64,000 nucleotides of DNA from positions 1,364,001 to 1,428,000 of the forward strand of contig NC_081552.1 in assembly GCF_963082655.1 (NCBI RefSeq), written 5' to 3'. The notes beneath the pieces were generated by a model. That model was not told where the DNA came from, did no database searches, and was given only the letters and a program-made list of their open reading frames with translations. This document shows, one piece after another, positions 23,045 through 35,230 of this stretch (position 1 is the first letter of the stretch; every line of letters starts with the position of its first letter). The stretch comes from Stomoxys calcitrans (Eukaryota; Arthropoda; Insecta; Diptera; Muscidae). A program made the translations under genes and the position numbers.

Positions 23045-24286
23045 AACAATCGATCATGTGTAGTACACAAACAGTTCGAAACATAAGAAGGTGCCATCAT
23101 TAAATAAGCCTCTAAACTACCGTCTAATATTTAGATTTTTTTTTTAAGAATTGCATCTTGCCATTTATTTTAAATTAACCAACAACATAATGTCCAATCC
23201 AAAGAATTAGTTTAACGCCTACCCTACACTGAATTCCCAAAGATTTTACATAACTTTTTATTGATTTATAGTTTTAATGGAACGTACCACTATTAATTTC
23301 TTACTACTACCAAATGAACATTTGAAATGTTTGCGTTTTGTATTTAAGCAAAAGCTAGTCAAGCTTTCTTTTCTTGCCACTCTTGAATTACTATATAATC
23401 TAATTACTTCATACACATACTGTATACTACATATAAGTCTATATACCAAATATGAGAATTTCAACCAAAAAGAAAAATGTCAAATACACATACATTTGTA
23501 ATTTACAAATGAATTTATATACACCGAATAATGTGTAAATTTCAATTATTCAAAGTGCACCCAGAACGTTGTCATTGGCTTCATCAATGTGTCGCAAAGA
23601 ACAATTGAAACAATTTGAGATTTCGAACGGCAGTATTACGGCAATGGATACATTGCCTTCAAACGTGTCTTCAATATGGTGAAAAATACTTTACTTTCTG
23701 ACTTAATAAGGTACAAAGTAATGGCTTTCGAAATGGCTATCCAGTTGTTGGATGGATTCAAACCCAATATTTAGATTGCCATGAGGAGGAATATTTCCGA
23801 AATAATTAAAGTTGAACCAGAAATTCTCTCGTACAAGTTTGACCACAAGTTCTATTGTATAAGGCGCTGCTCCGCAACACCATTTTCGCCAGTGAGAAAA
23901 AATTAAAATCTTCAAAATGGATACCTGAATTTCAATGCCCCTGGACTTTTGCCAATGACAATAGCTCTTAGAGGAATTGCATAAGAAAAACCTGTCGCTC
24001 GTGCGAGGATGACTCACCTACAGGAGCTGGACGTGGATCCCCACCTCCACATGAAAATGTGGCTACACAATACTACACAATTGATATATTTATCTGTCCA
24101 CCAGACCACTCTCGAAGTACCTAATTTAGCCAAAGTATTACTTTACAAATGTAAAAAAAAAACTTAAAAAAATCCAAGTTGAAACCTTTTGGGAACCTTT
24201 ATAACTTCATTTTTCCATTTTATGGTCATTTTTCCAAAAAAAGTAATCAAATGTTTAGCCAAAATAAAACAGTTGAGGCAAAACTG
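23045..24286. other. 3' flank of the zinc-finger gene; one unrecognised minus-strand frame
   Basis: AT-rich sequence. A minus-strand frame at 23703-24017 (104 codons) ends in a segment that reads like real protein (GAAPYTIELVVKLVRENFWF, then NFNYFGNIPPHGNLNIGF and SHFESHYFVPY before the stop). I do not recognise it. A donor-like GTGAGT lies at its upstream edge, so it could be a terminal exon or a decayed gene. Confidence in any gene here is low. Confidence 0.25.
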
Positions 24287-24591
24287 CTGCTTTCGAAAAT
24301 TCGAAATTCCCTCTTCCACATTTTTCCTCGCCCCATTAAATCCGATTTGGGCTGATAGTGTTCTTTTTCACACAGATGTAATCCGGACAAAAGTACGGAT
24401 GAGCCGAATATATGTATGTACGCATAAGAGAAGAGCAGCAAGCCACCTTAACAATAAGTGCACATGGTAGACATGCAGCGAATGGCAAGCTCGCACCTTA
24501 TATCAGCAATCGTTGTTGAAGGTTACTACTTTCAGAGACCAGACCAGAGAGAAAAAATTTGGGAGAAGGAATTTCGAATTTTCGAAAGGAG
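24287..24591. repeat. Imperfect inverted repeat, 40-bp arms with 224-bp spacer
   Basis: The left arm 24287-24326 and the right arm 24551-24591 are reverse complements at about 36 of 40 positions; 23 of the first 24 outer positions match, around TTTCGAAAATTCGAAATTCC. No flanking target duplication is evident. It may be a foldback element or MITE, or a cruciform-prone control region. It ends about 90 bp before the small ORF at 24680. Confidence 0.55.
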
Positions 24592-24679
24592 TTAATGTGG
24601 ATGAATCAACCCTTGTTCTTGCTCTTGGAGCAGAAATACTTTAGTGAGTAGTATAGAGGTTTGTTTCTAATTCGTCATC

Positions 24680-24838
24680 ATGAAAGTTCTGGTTGTCTGC
24701 CTGATACTCTGCTTTATCTGCAGGTCTTCTTTTATGGAGCTTAAACTTGAGGATCTAATCGAATTTCCGGGCGGCGATGGCTTTCCTGTGTTGGTTGCGA
24801 CGGCTGCTGGACATAGCGCTGCCGAAAATGCGACTTAA
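24680..24838 (+). CDS. Candidate small secreted peptide, 52 residues
   Basis: The frame runs from ATG (24680) to TAA (24836-24838). It opens MKVLVVCLILCFICRSSF, a compact signal peptide with one basic residue and a hydrophobic core. A short mature part follows: MELKLEDLIEFPGGDGF, then PVLVATAAGHSAAENAT. The mature part is acidic and has no cysteine, so it is not a disulfide-type toxin or defensin. The length and form suit a small secreted peptide, for example immune-induced, reproductive or neuropeptide-like, but no family is recognised. AATAAA lies 177 bp downstream at 25015. Caution: TTTATCTGCAG inside the frame (24714-24724) resembles a splice acceptor, so part of the frame could be intronic. 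Confidence 0.45.
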   Translation: MKVLVVCLILCFICRSSFMELKLEDLIEFPGGDGFPVLVATAAGHSAAENAT

Positions 24839-25014
24839 GGATTTACTCTTACTCCTGTGTAGTAAATGCTGCCAAACGTGGTACCAAGTAGTTTTAAATA
24901 ATTGATGGTCTTATGTGCAATGTTGGTAATTTTCCCACGATCAAACTTTCTATAGCGAACCTACAAAATTTGTACATGTTTGTGATGATAAAGTGAAACA
25001 TATTTTCCGTACAT

Positions 25015-25020
25015 AATAAA
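25015..25020 (+). promoter_or_regulatory. Possible polyadenylation signal for the small secreted peptide gene
   Basis: AATAAA lies 177 bp past the stop codon at 24838. The hexamer is common by chance in AT-rich DNA. Confidence 0.3.
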
Positions 25021-25661
25021 TTGTTCTTAAATACAATAGTAAGAAACAAGTTATGGTTCATTTCGAACCAAAATTGAACTGAATATTGAGACCATAGTAT
25101 TTCAGCGCACTTTAGGGGCTGAAACAAATATAAGTAAGTCTGTCACTTTTGGCGAGACGGAGACTAGCAGCACGTACGTCAATGATAAAAGCAATTCTAA
25201 TCCAAAAATGAAAAAGCAAGTGCAAAAAAACCACGGAGTATATCTATGCCGATCAAAAAAACTTGATATCTCATTCCTTTGCTTGCTTTGGCCTCATACG
25301 GCACTCATCTGAGTGGTGTTTATTTGCAAACAACACACGATTTCCGTCGATCAAATTGAAAATCGTATCCACAGAACGATTATAAAAATGTTCGCGCATC
25401 TCTCACTCTATTGTATTTGTGCGTGTGTTTCTAGCTAACTTTGTTTTTATGTGGCATGCGGTACAGACAATTGCTTTGGCCAATTTTTGGGTCTCATGCA
25501 GTTCTCTAGTACGCATGCACCACTTATTGCACCAACATCATTCCATGCTTCTCTCCCACACAATTATATTTTCATTTTGATTTGATTCAAGAAAACACGT
25601 GGTTAAAGGCTAAGAAAACATCTAAAGTGTGAAAAGTAGGGAAAATGTTTATAATTTTCAA

Positions 25662-25697
25662 AAATTCACACTATAAAGTTTTATATAGTGTGAATTT
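25662..25697. repeat. Perfect 14-bp-stem hairpin
   Basis: AAATTCACACTATA (25662-25675) and TATAGTGTGAATTT (25684-25697) are exact reverse complements around an 8-base loop. No similar sequence was noted elsewhere in the window. Confidence 0.6.
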
Positions 25698-26849
25698 GAG
25701 GAGTGCAAAACAGAAAAATTCCCGTTATAAAAATATAAATGGAAGAATTAAATACATGCGAAACGTGCCCGAAGATGGAGAACATTGTTAAAATAAAATG
25801 AGGTATTTTTGTATGTATGTAAAATTGTGTTGGAATATGTATTTACCCATGCAAAAATTAGGCTTCCTAATATTAATTGACAGAATCACCACTACATTAA
25901 CAGCACCCCTTCATGTGGATCAATACTTCGAGATATTATTCGCGAAATGCTAAGTTTTGTATCCATTGCGACCGATTTAAATATAAAAATAATTTCGTCA
26001 TTATACACTTAACAGAGATGGTGCCTACAATTTTGTCCCTTTGCTGATATGCCAACTTCCTGCAAACTTTGGTTGAACCCATACACTTCGTTTAACAAAG
26101 AGAGCAGTAAAACAAAAGGCAATCACGGTTGATTTACACAACAATGTATAAATTAAAAAATTTTCTTAACCAATGAGATCCATAGTTGTACCCTCTCCGC
26201 TTGTAATACTATTTTGTTGTTGTTTTTAATAAAAAAAATCCGTAAATAACAAACTCAAGGAAAAACTGGTTTATTTATGAGGAAAATATCAATTATTCCT
26301 TTAATTAAAAGTGCTTGGTTCATTGATTTGATAACCGCTTTAATTAAATTATTTAGCTTGCCATAAATGCAAATTGCAATATCGTTTATTAATAATACAG
26401 AGTTGTTTACGGGACCGGTTTCAGCGAAATATACAAATGTCCTAACTAAATCAAGATTATACTGCCCGACTTTTTCTTATAGGTGTGAGGTACTATATCG
26501 TCCCCTAACCGCCAAAATCAAAAGTTCACAGAAGAAAGTTTTTATTTAAAAAATCATAGCATATCTTGGATTGAAACATGATTTTTACATATGTTTCACT
26601 TCTTGGGCAGATGCATATGATGGTAACAAAAGGTTGTGCATTTAAATAGAGATAACGGTATTTTTGGCACTTCTTCTCACATCTTTTTCGCTGTCACATA
26701 TATGACCTCGTTTTAAGTAGTGTAGAGTTAAGTGCAATCAATACCATTGTTTGAAAGTAAGCTGGAGGTCTCACTTTAAATTCGATTTAAATGCATTTTG
26801 GAACAGAGAGTCGTATTGGACACCCACACATTTATGCCAACTTTCATCC

Positions 26850-27300
26850 ATATTTTAATATAGCTGTCGTATAGACCGATCTCCCGATTTAGGGTCTGAA
26901 GCTTTTAAAAACCGTATTTATTATCCGATTCCTCTGAATTTTGGAACAGTGAATTGTATAAAGCCTCGTGACATCCGTACCGAATATGGTCCAAAACAGA
27001 TAATATTTGGATATAGCTGTCATATAGACCGATCTCCCAATTTATGGCCTTGGGCCCAGAATAGGCGCATTTGTTATCCGATTTCGCTGAAATTTTGAAC
27101 AGAAATTTGTGTTAGAGTCCTCAATACACTTTCTAAATATGGTACAGATCGGACTTTCTTTTATATATCTGCCGTACAGAACGATCAGCGATTAAAAGTA
27201 AAAAGAATGGGCCCAAATTGTACTTAATACCCGAAATCAACGAAATTTAAAACTGTGAATTGTTTTTGAAGCCTCAAAACCCTTGCCCGATACAATCTAA
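26850..27300 (-). repeat. Family A repeat fragment, reversed
   Basis: About three units on the minus strand are marked by ATATAGCTGTCATATAGACC, GATCTCCCAATTTATGG and ATCCGATTTCGCTGAAATTT. The copy is highly diverged and both family ends are missing. Confidence 0.6.
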
Positions 27301-27499
27301 ATCGGAACGTATTATGTTATAGATGTACAAATGTATAAAGATTTCTCGAATGAAATTTTTGCTTTTTAAATATTGCTTTTTTTTTATCGAATTGAAGCCT
27401 GACCGATGTTAAAGTGTTTTTACTTACTGGGCCGCTCCGTAATATTCTCCCACAGTCGTTTAATTTAAATCCTATATTTTCCAATCGACCATAATTCCG

Positions 27500-27790
27500 T
27501 CTAAGGATGATTCTTTGGGTGCCTCCAAATTTGGATATGACCTTTGTACTTTGTCCCGGATGAAAAATATGGGTTTATTGGTGACCACTGTACATGCAAA
27601 GACCTTAAATGTGGTTCCATTACTGTCCCGGTCGGCCAATATTTCTCTTTGGCGGTTTTCTCAAGGGTGGTGCGCCCCTCAGATACTTAGCCCTACTTTT
27701 GAACAACCGATTTCTACTCTACCTTCAAATATAAAACGTTTCATTATGATAACTTACATATTACATATTATTTTCGGCACCACCCGACTT
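27500..27790 (+). repeat. Family C modular repeat fragment, diverged
   Basis: The phrases TTGGATATGACCTTTGTACT, CCATTACTGTCCCGGTCGGC, GGTGGTGCGCCCCTCAGATA and TTTCTACTCTACCTTCAAAT follow the family C module order. The open frame at 27515-27808 is within this repeat and not a gene. Confidence 0.5.
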
Positions 27791-30700
27791 TTCCCCTTCC
27801 TTAGTTGATGCATCACAAAAACGAGATTGAAGTGTTTTTATTATAGTCCATGCAGGAGAAATATGAAATTAATAGTAAAATATTTCCTTGTCAAATTCAC
27901 ACAAGCTCAATTTTGCCGGTGAAAATTCTTTATAGTTGACGAGTGTGGTGTCTACACAGGTTTTCCGAAGAATGGAAGTGTCCGAGTGTACCAGCTGCCA
28001 CAAACCCTTTCGCAAAGCCATTCACGTGTAGCTCATGCAGCAAGTGTTAGGTTTATGCCTGAAGTTTATGTCATTATCGATTCGAATTATAGGTGGTCAG
28101 TGACAACATGACTGTCTCGTCGACCATATATTCTTTACTTTGACATCGGTATCTAATCGCGTCGTCACCTGCGCGTGTTCAAGCTGGAAAGGGGAATATT
28201 TTCACATATTGACAAGTTTAATTTATTACATTTACATGCCGACGTAAAGCAAGAAATACGTGCCAGCAAGTATTGCATTGATCATAGGGCCGACACTCAA
28301 TAGGAAATTATTCCGTTGACGTTTTTCCATTCGCAAAGAACATGGTGACTCTTGAGAATGTTTTTATCATGCAGTCTCACAGTCTCACCATCAACGCCTT
28401 GTGGAGATTATTCTTCAGCTGCCAAAATAAAATATCATGACATTGCGTAATTCGCTGGATCTCAATTTAATTTTATTACAAAATCAAAAATAAAAATAAG
28501 GGTTTTCCGATTTCTGTCGACATTTTATTGCGTTGCATTGGTAATTGGCCACAGCTAGAGAAGAAATTTGCGTTGCTTTCGTTTAATTTCGCATTGAGTT
28601 TCCCCAGAAGAGGTAAATGCAGTTTCTTCTTTTTTTCCATTTCAAACCTCCACAAACACCAACGCCATCGATGAAGGCTTTGAGAAGGAAACAAAAAAAA
28701 AAAAAAAAAAAACGGAAAATGAAACTTCTTTGGTGCTAATGATGATTGCGAATGCTCATTTCCAGTTTTCCCTTTCCTCAAATTCGCAAGGCTCTAAGTG
28801 CTTTGCCTTTGGAATATGTACGAGTGAGTAACAAGGCAAATAAATGATCTCTCCTCTTTCACATACCCTGTTGTACAATCTGTGCCACGGCGTTGTCGGT
28901 AACGCTGGTATTAGCTATTGTTTGTGAACAAAAACAACTACTGCGATTGGCCATTAAATGCGATAATTAAGCCATGCAAGCGATGCACGCCGTTCTGGCA
29001 ATATCCTCGTGTAGTCACAGTACTCGTATTTTTTGATTCAGCAGGAATTTGATTAGAGTGAAGAAGTTTTGTGGATGTTAACAAATTGGTTACATTGTAA
29101 GACATACCCTTTGTAGAAGATATGCACATATTTGCATCTGGTTCTGCCATCTAAGTGTATGAGAGTGCGTCATGAAGGCCACAAAATATTGAGGTAAATG
29201 TTAACAAAAATAGTAGGCTTATTTTATGCTATATGCTAAAATATTGTTTGAATAGAAAAATTATATGCTTTGCGTACGATACCAAAGGAGCAATTCATTT
29301 AAAATTTTGCTAGCGGTCATAGGGCCCATTGGGTGTTATGACCGTTTTCTAATAATAAAAGTTTTCGACGCTACGAAGTAACCCCTAACTATCTCATTTC
29401 ATTTTTTCAAAGCGAAAATGAAATAACCCCTATGAAAGACATAAACAAACTGGCACTGTATCATCAATTACTTGGCATAGCGGGCAATGAATTTTGCTTA
29501 TTGTTGTGCAGTAATAGCTCCGAATCGAATCGCCGGTCGATTTCTATTATTTAAGAAAATTCGGCTTAAAAAATACGTTTTGTTTTATTATTTTTTTTTA
29601 ACTTTAAATGGAGTTCCTACACTTTTTAAATTTAATTTAATTGAGAAAAATGTTTTGCTGTTAAGTAATGCTTATTGAGTTATTTCATCACTCAGAAAGT
29701 GATGAAGGTAGGCTAGATGATTCGTGGAAGACTACCAAACATGAGATCATGAGGTCAAATCACCTCGACCACAAAATTTATTAAATAGTTGAGTAGAGGA
29801 GTAAGTAATAGAGAGAACGAACAAAGAAGCGCGCGACGAACGACGAAAATAAAAAAAGCTAACAACCGCCAAAAGGTGATGGGTTTGAGAATGAAACTTT
29901 TTCATTGAAAATGAAATGATTTCATTAATTCAAAGAAAAATCTTCATAATATAAAGGAAAGTTTTTCATTGTATCAATGAAAATATATCATTGCAAATAT
30001 GGACATATTTCATTAGTTTCGCTGCACTTTCACGTTGGCTCGAAATTATGACAAATTTCATTGACAGAACGTAGGATTTCATTTCTGTCAAGAAGCTTTT
30101 CCTTTCAGTGCAGTGAACAGTAGGTGGGCATTTGAAGCACATTTCACCAGACCACAACAGCTTATAGCCTTATAGGTCTGACAACTGGAGTGTATACCCA
30201 GTGCTTGACGCGCGGTCTAAACCCTCCCATTTTGCCAATGGCTTTCTTGCAGGTGTATAGCGCTTTCTGTAAATACAACATGCTCTCCTCCCAAGGAGAC
30301 AGGTGCCACTGTAGGTAACTTGTATCTTCTACTAAAAGAAATTACTTCTTATACTTATGGTATATACATTTTATTGAACACTTTCTTTGAAAATTTTGTT
30401 ACTTCAACTTCTGGTCATTTATTATTGCAATTTAAGAGAAGAAGCCTTGACTAGATAGAAGTCTTTGTACCATGCGTACTTGATCATAGGTAGAACGATG
30501 CATTCGCATTGTCTCCCAATATTCATGATCCTTCATTCGCCACACAAGTGTGTGTTTATTTTATCTGGCAGGTATTTTGTTTCACACAATTTTCCGAAAA
30601 TAGAAGAACCCACTAGGCGAAAAATTATTTCCGCACAACTTTTAGTTTATAAAAACTTGATTTTCTGTTGCCTGTTCCAATTACTTGTTATTCAGGCGTA

Positions 30701-31185
30701 TCTTAATTCATGGGTTTTTCATATGTTTAAAATGTCTTAAGGTACACTCTAATGTACAAATCTGCGTGCCAAGGCATTCAAACGAATATGGTGTGTCTCT
30801 ATTACCTTTTTGCTCCTCTCATCCACAGAATTGATAAGGCTGGACAAATTTTTTGTAAAGCAAAGATCTGAGCGAAACGGACGTCTTTCAATAAGAAAGA
30901 AGCCCTTACACGCACGGCCTGTAAATTTTTCCACACTTGGCCATTGCAAACTAAAGCTACAAACACATGTACATATGTATGTTAATCTACATATAGCTCT
31001 AAGCACTAATGTCTACATTTGTTGGCAAATTTGGATTTGCGTGTTTTAGAATTGTGGAACAGAAATTTCTTTTTACAATTCCTCTTCATGTTTGGCAAGC
31101 GAATGCAAATAATTGTTGATAGCTCACCCTATCAACAGAAACAGAAACAACAAATAACAGTTTTCTATCACTAGACTTCTTTTGC
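27791..31185. other. Long stretch without a supported gene
   Basis: It contains a poly-A run of about 20 at 28690, a hairpin GGTCATA...TATGACC at about 29317-29345, and a TTCATT-rich segment at 29890-30060. The open frames at 28476, 28938, 30465 and 30749 are unrecognised; the first is phenylalanine-rich because it reads the poly-A tract on the minus strand. A motif TGTACCAGCTGCCACAAACC near 27991 could encode a Cys-x2-Cys pair, but a stop follows 12 codons later. Confidence 0.4.
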
Positions 31186-31500
31186 ATGGCCACCACGAGC
31201 ACACTTGCAGAAGTCCAGACGCTGAACTCAATATTCGACGGTTTTTAAGCATAAATCGGCCGATACTGCTGCAATTTCACGTTCGATATTCGTAAGAAGT
31301 TCATCAATCGTTGCTGGCTTGTTGGCATAGACCATAGACTTGACGTAGCCCCAATCGGCGGCCAATCGACTGGACCATTTCTGTCTTGAGCATCACGAAA
31401 GAGGTACGGCTGCTAACACAATTCACGAACTTACGACGCAACAAACACATCCAACATTAAATAGCAAACCTTACTGAAGAGAAATGTCAGAAGAGCGACA
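31186..31500 (-). pseudogene. Tc1/mariner-superfamily transposase, C-terminal fragment
   Basis: On the minus strand the frame reads WGYVKSMVYANKPATIDELL, TNIEREIAAVSADLCLKTVE, a tyrosine and a stop, then VQRLDFCKCARGGHAK. This is the standard C-terminal block of a Tc1/mariner-superfamily transposase, following the third catalytic Asp (DFFLWGYVK type). One in-frame stop breaks it, and the catalytic core is missing: the sequence jumps to unrelated DNA near 31370. It resembles the rosa/DD41D group, a call made from memory of sequence style. It is related to the deleted elements at 33444 and 35451, but not obviously the same subfamily. Confidence 0.7.
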
Positions 31501-31549
31501 AAAAATATGGCGTCGTTTGCTGTCCCTATCGTCCTTATTACTATTGTAG

Positions 31550-33400
31550 CCTCCCTGAAAATTCTGTTGAGTATCCAGATCCAGGAATTCTGCAACTAAG
31601 ATATGGTGCGTTAAGATGGATCTGGGTCTGAGTCGAGTAGGTTTGGCTGGGCAGTTAAACAGGTGACGTGTGGTCCGTGGTCATACATCCTGCATGTCGG
31701 TTTCAATTCTTGCTTTGTAGGAATTGAGGCGGTTGCAACTGCCGCATCGTAATTGAGCCAGAACTCCTCTGGTTTGCCGGGGGAGGTTAATTTCTTCAGG
31801 TCCAATGGGAGGCGGTCTTTCTTTCGCCCGGTAGCTATTCACCCCATCCGCCACCGTACATGCATGAATGTTGTCTAGACCCGCTTGATCTAGAGGTTCT
31901 CTCTTGTAGCGCTGAACCTCACGCTCTAGATCATATAGATTAAGGCTTGTGGGCGGTGGATATCTATCCAAAAGATGATGAGTTGAGGTATTGCTTAGAC
32001 AGCATGTAGTTATGTCTTCGCACGTGTATGATCTTTGTGTCCTGATGAAGGTGGTCCACATGCGAACTGAGGAGACAGCCTGTCGCAGTTCGGAAGGCGG
32101 CATTCTGACAGATTTGAATATTATTCCACTGCGTGTCACAGAGCTGACTAGACGAGACCACATTGGCGCTGCATAACTTGCCACAGACCAGCCAATTGCT
32201 TTGTTCGTAGTCAAAAAAGGTTTCTTTGTCAGCATCCCAAGAACTGCCGGCAAGTGACTTGAGGAACTTGTTTCGCACATTGCTGTGGCATGTGGGGATA
32301 ATGTATAAGAGCTGTCAAATATGGTGCCAAGTATTTTGGGAATCATTTCTCTATCGACCATTCCAGTCAGTTCATCAGTTTGTAGTGAACAATGTGGTTG
32401 AAGATTTGGTTGCAGATATCTTCAGATTTCTTGAAGCGAAAAATGAGGCAAGTTCGATGAGGTAAACGTTTCACCTATCGCCGATGCCATCAATGGGTGG
32501 GGTCCTGAAGCCATGATCGTACAATCGTCCGGAATGGAGAATAGTTAGAGGTTAAAAAGTGCCGGACCCTTAATTCCACAATGACTGGCGACCAAACAGA
32601 TAATTCGCGACCCAGCGTTTCAGGTCTGGTTAGAGGGACGTATTGGCGATGTCCTTAAATAGTTTGGCATGGCTGACCGAATGATTTCGGTAGGCTCAGT
32701 GCCACGAGGACCGTCTTGACCGATTGAAGTCACGTCAAATGTGTGCGGTGATGGCATGCAAAGCAGTTGTTGTGGTATGCAGTTTTCGAAATTCATGCTG
32801 ATGCTCGCCGAATGGAAATTCTCTAACGAGGCTCGGGAGGAGTAGTCACTCAAGCGTCTTGACTACTGTTGAGAGAAGGAAGATCAGTCTGTACGACTCC
32901 CCCTTACTCGGATTCTTTCCAGGCTTCAGTAGCGGAATCACTCTGTCCATCTTCTATGCATCGGTATAAGAGGAGTGTTCAAAGACAGGTTTAGGACAGT
33001 TGTAAGGTACTCAACTCCAGGTAGATCCAGATTCTTCAGCATCAGTTTAGAGATAGCGTCATGGCCCAACGCCTTGGATGATTTGGCGCCACGGTAAATT
33101 GTGATGGCTGTCCATCGTAGAGCACGGATACGACGAATGGCTCTTCTTGTAGCCATGACCATCTCGGGATGCACAATAAATTGACGGTTAAACAACCTGG
33201 CTCATCTTTTCGGATCAGTCACAGTTACGTCGCCAAAAGTGACTGAAATCCTGTCATCCTGTCTAACAGGGTTCGCGAGTTACTATACGGTAGACCAGAG
33301 CTTGCCAAAACCTGTACCTAAGTTACATTGCTCAAAGTGTTCCAGGCACAAATTCCACTTATGTTCGTTGACTACAATACTGACAAGGTCTCTTGGTGTT
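31550..33400 (-). pseudogene. Jockey-like non-LTR retrotransposon, RT to C-terminus, decayed
   Basis: Reading down the minus strand from about 33400: linker and RT start (RLFNRQFIVHPEMVMATRRA, SSKALGHDAISKLMLKNLDL, PGVEYLTTVLNLSLN), mid RT near 32850, thumb (MVDREMIPKILGTIFDSSYT, SSSHLPAVLGM), then the C-terminal region (WTTFIRTQRSYTCEDITTCC, DLEREVQRYKREPLDQAGLD, PEEINLPRQTRGVLAQLRCG) ending near the knuckle segment by 31600. Several frameshifts break it, and the YADD region is not intact. It is the longest copy of the family here and lets the fragments at 9690, 7619 and 15268 be placed in order. It lies between two Tc1/mariner remnants. Confidence 0.8.
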
Positions 33401-33443
33401 CAAAATTGGTAAAGACTTGGGTACGTCCCTTATTTATTATATA

Positions 33444-34216
33444 AAGGGTGATGTTTTAAGAAAAAAATACATAAAATTCAGAATAATGTATGAAATCTTT
33501 ATTTGAATCGATGGTACGGTCCATATAATATAATTTTTGACGATTATTTCATTAAAATTTTGGCATAGTCTTTCCAACATTTCGGCCGGTATCTCACTAA
33601 TCAATGCCTCAATGTTGTCTTCCAATGTTTCAATTGAAACGGGGTTGTTTGTATAGACATGAGCTGTAACATAGCCTCACAAAAAATAGTCTAAAGGCGT
33701 GCAGTCAGGCAGCCAAGTGAAATAAAATGTTCACCGAACCTTTTAATAAGTCCATTGTTACGCGTGCTGTGTAGTATGTGGCACCGTCTTGTACACGTCT
33801 ACATGTCATGCATGTCAAGCTCTTGCATTTTGGACAAAAAAAATGTCGGATGTCATCCCACGGTAGAGTCCACCATTCACAGTAACGATACGATTTGCAT
33901 AATCTTTGAAGAAGTACGGTCCAATGATGCCACCAGCCCATAAACCGCTCTTGTAATGCTTCTGGCTGATCGTCATTCCAAAATTGACAATTCTGCTTAT
34001 TTACGTACCCATTGAGCCAAAAATGAACTTTTTCACTGAACACGCATTTGGATATTAAAATTCAATAATTTGCAAGTGTTGTTTGTTTGTAAGACGATTC
34101 ATGGTTTAATTATAGACCAAACTGAAGATGTTCGACAGTGAAACAGAACACGAAACGTGCGCGTGAGATGTCTAAACCAGTGTTGCCAAAAAGATAATAG
34201 CTAAAAAATCACCCTT
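33444..34216 (-). mobile_element. Tc1/mariner-like element, internally deleted, AAGGGTGAT ends
   Basis: Ends AAGGGTGAT and ATCACCCTT form the inverted repeat, with TA on the left and a mutated TG on the right. On the minus strand it encodes transposase parts: an N-terminal MNRLTNKQ-like start near 34100, FSEKVHFWLNGYVNKQNCQF (first catalytic block, with the acidic residue mutated), VQDGATYYTARVTMDLLKGS (second block), and a C-terminal EDNIEALISEIPAEMLERLC, QNF. Frameshifts, stops and the loss of the region before the first catalytic block make it non-functional. The length of 773 bp compares with about 1.3 kb for a complete element. Confidence 0.78.
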
Positions 34217-35230
34217 TGCATTGATATACGATATGATGCCTTGACTACAAGTTTAGATATCAGATTCCCTTTTTTTGGGTTTCTATAAGAATCCAATATT
34301 TGCTGGCAATTTTTACTACTTCTGATGGCAATAGTACACACGAACCCAAAACCAAGAACTTTTCCCTCTTTGAAAATTAGATTATGTGCCTAGAATACGA
34401 ATCGTATGAAAATAAGAACGCCTGCATTAAAATTCATGCAATGTTTACTTAAATTCGAACAAATTGTATTGCAACAATGACTTTTTATGCATTATACTCA
34501 GTGGTTATGAGGAATGGTGGGGAAGTTCTTTCTTTTTTCTTCTTCTTCTCGCCCTTCCAAATAAATTTATGATGTGACATGAAAGAACTGATTGTCTTGT
34601 GCAACGTTGGTGTTTGGGCATAATGAACTACACCGTCACATTGTGTACAATGCCCCATAGTATTATCATTGTGGCATAAGATATTACGTATGTTGCGTTT
34701 ATGAAATTATTGTGTTCCTGTTGAAGCGTGTTTCTTTGTGTGCGTTCGACGTGCCCATGTGATGTGCGCACTCATAAACGCTTATAAATGCTGCACGTGA
34801 TCTCCATTCCCAAACATTTTTCACATTTCTTATGAAAAGCCATGCTCGCTCGCTCACTCACTCACCTGATTGTGAATATAGGGGATTCTAATGTTGACAA
34901 AATCCAAAACTCGCCACATGTCTTCCGTTTTATGCATTCAATAACACATTTATGTAAGCATTACCAAAGAAAGATACAGGAGGGTGAACCAAGTCGAGAC
35001 CTGAAGTCCACAAAGATCATAAATCCATTAAAAATGCATTTTAAATAGGCATATCTTAGATTCAGTAATAGGCAGTTATTCTTTACATAAGAGAGAGAAA
35101 GAGGGAGAGTGATGGAACCACCACACAAAAACCATCAATGACGATATGAAGAAGTGTACAAGCGCAATGATCCCCACAGAAAATTAAAATAACTTCATTT
35201 CATTATTAAATTATTGTCAACTCGGGTAAG
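34217..35230. other. No recognised gene
   Basis: AT-rich spacer with a short tetranucleotide stretch (GCTC and ACTC repeats) at 34845-34866 and a purine-rich GAGAGAAAGAGGGAGAG run at 35091. The frame at 34842-35048 is unrecognised. Confidence 0.35.

Larger units (their letters stand above)
24839..26849. other. No recognised gene
   Basis: AT-rich stretch. Apart from the hairpin at 25662 and the possible polyadenylation signal at 25015, I see no coding frame with recognisable content. Confidence 0.4.

Noticed and set aside
28476..28781. 101-codon minus-strand frame rich in phenylalanine
   Set aside because: The Phe tract is the translation of a long poly-A run on the plus strand. The remainder has no coding character.
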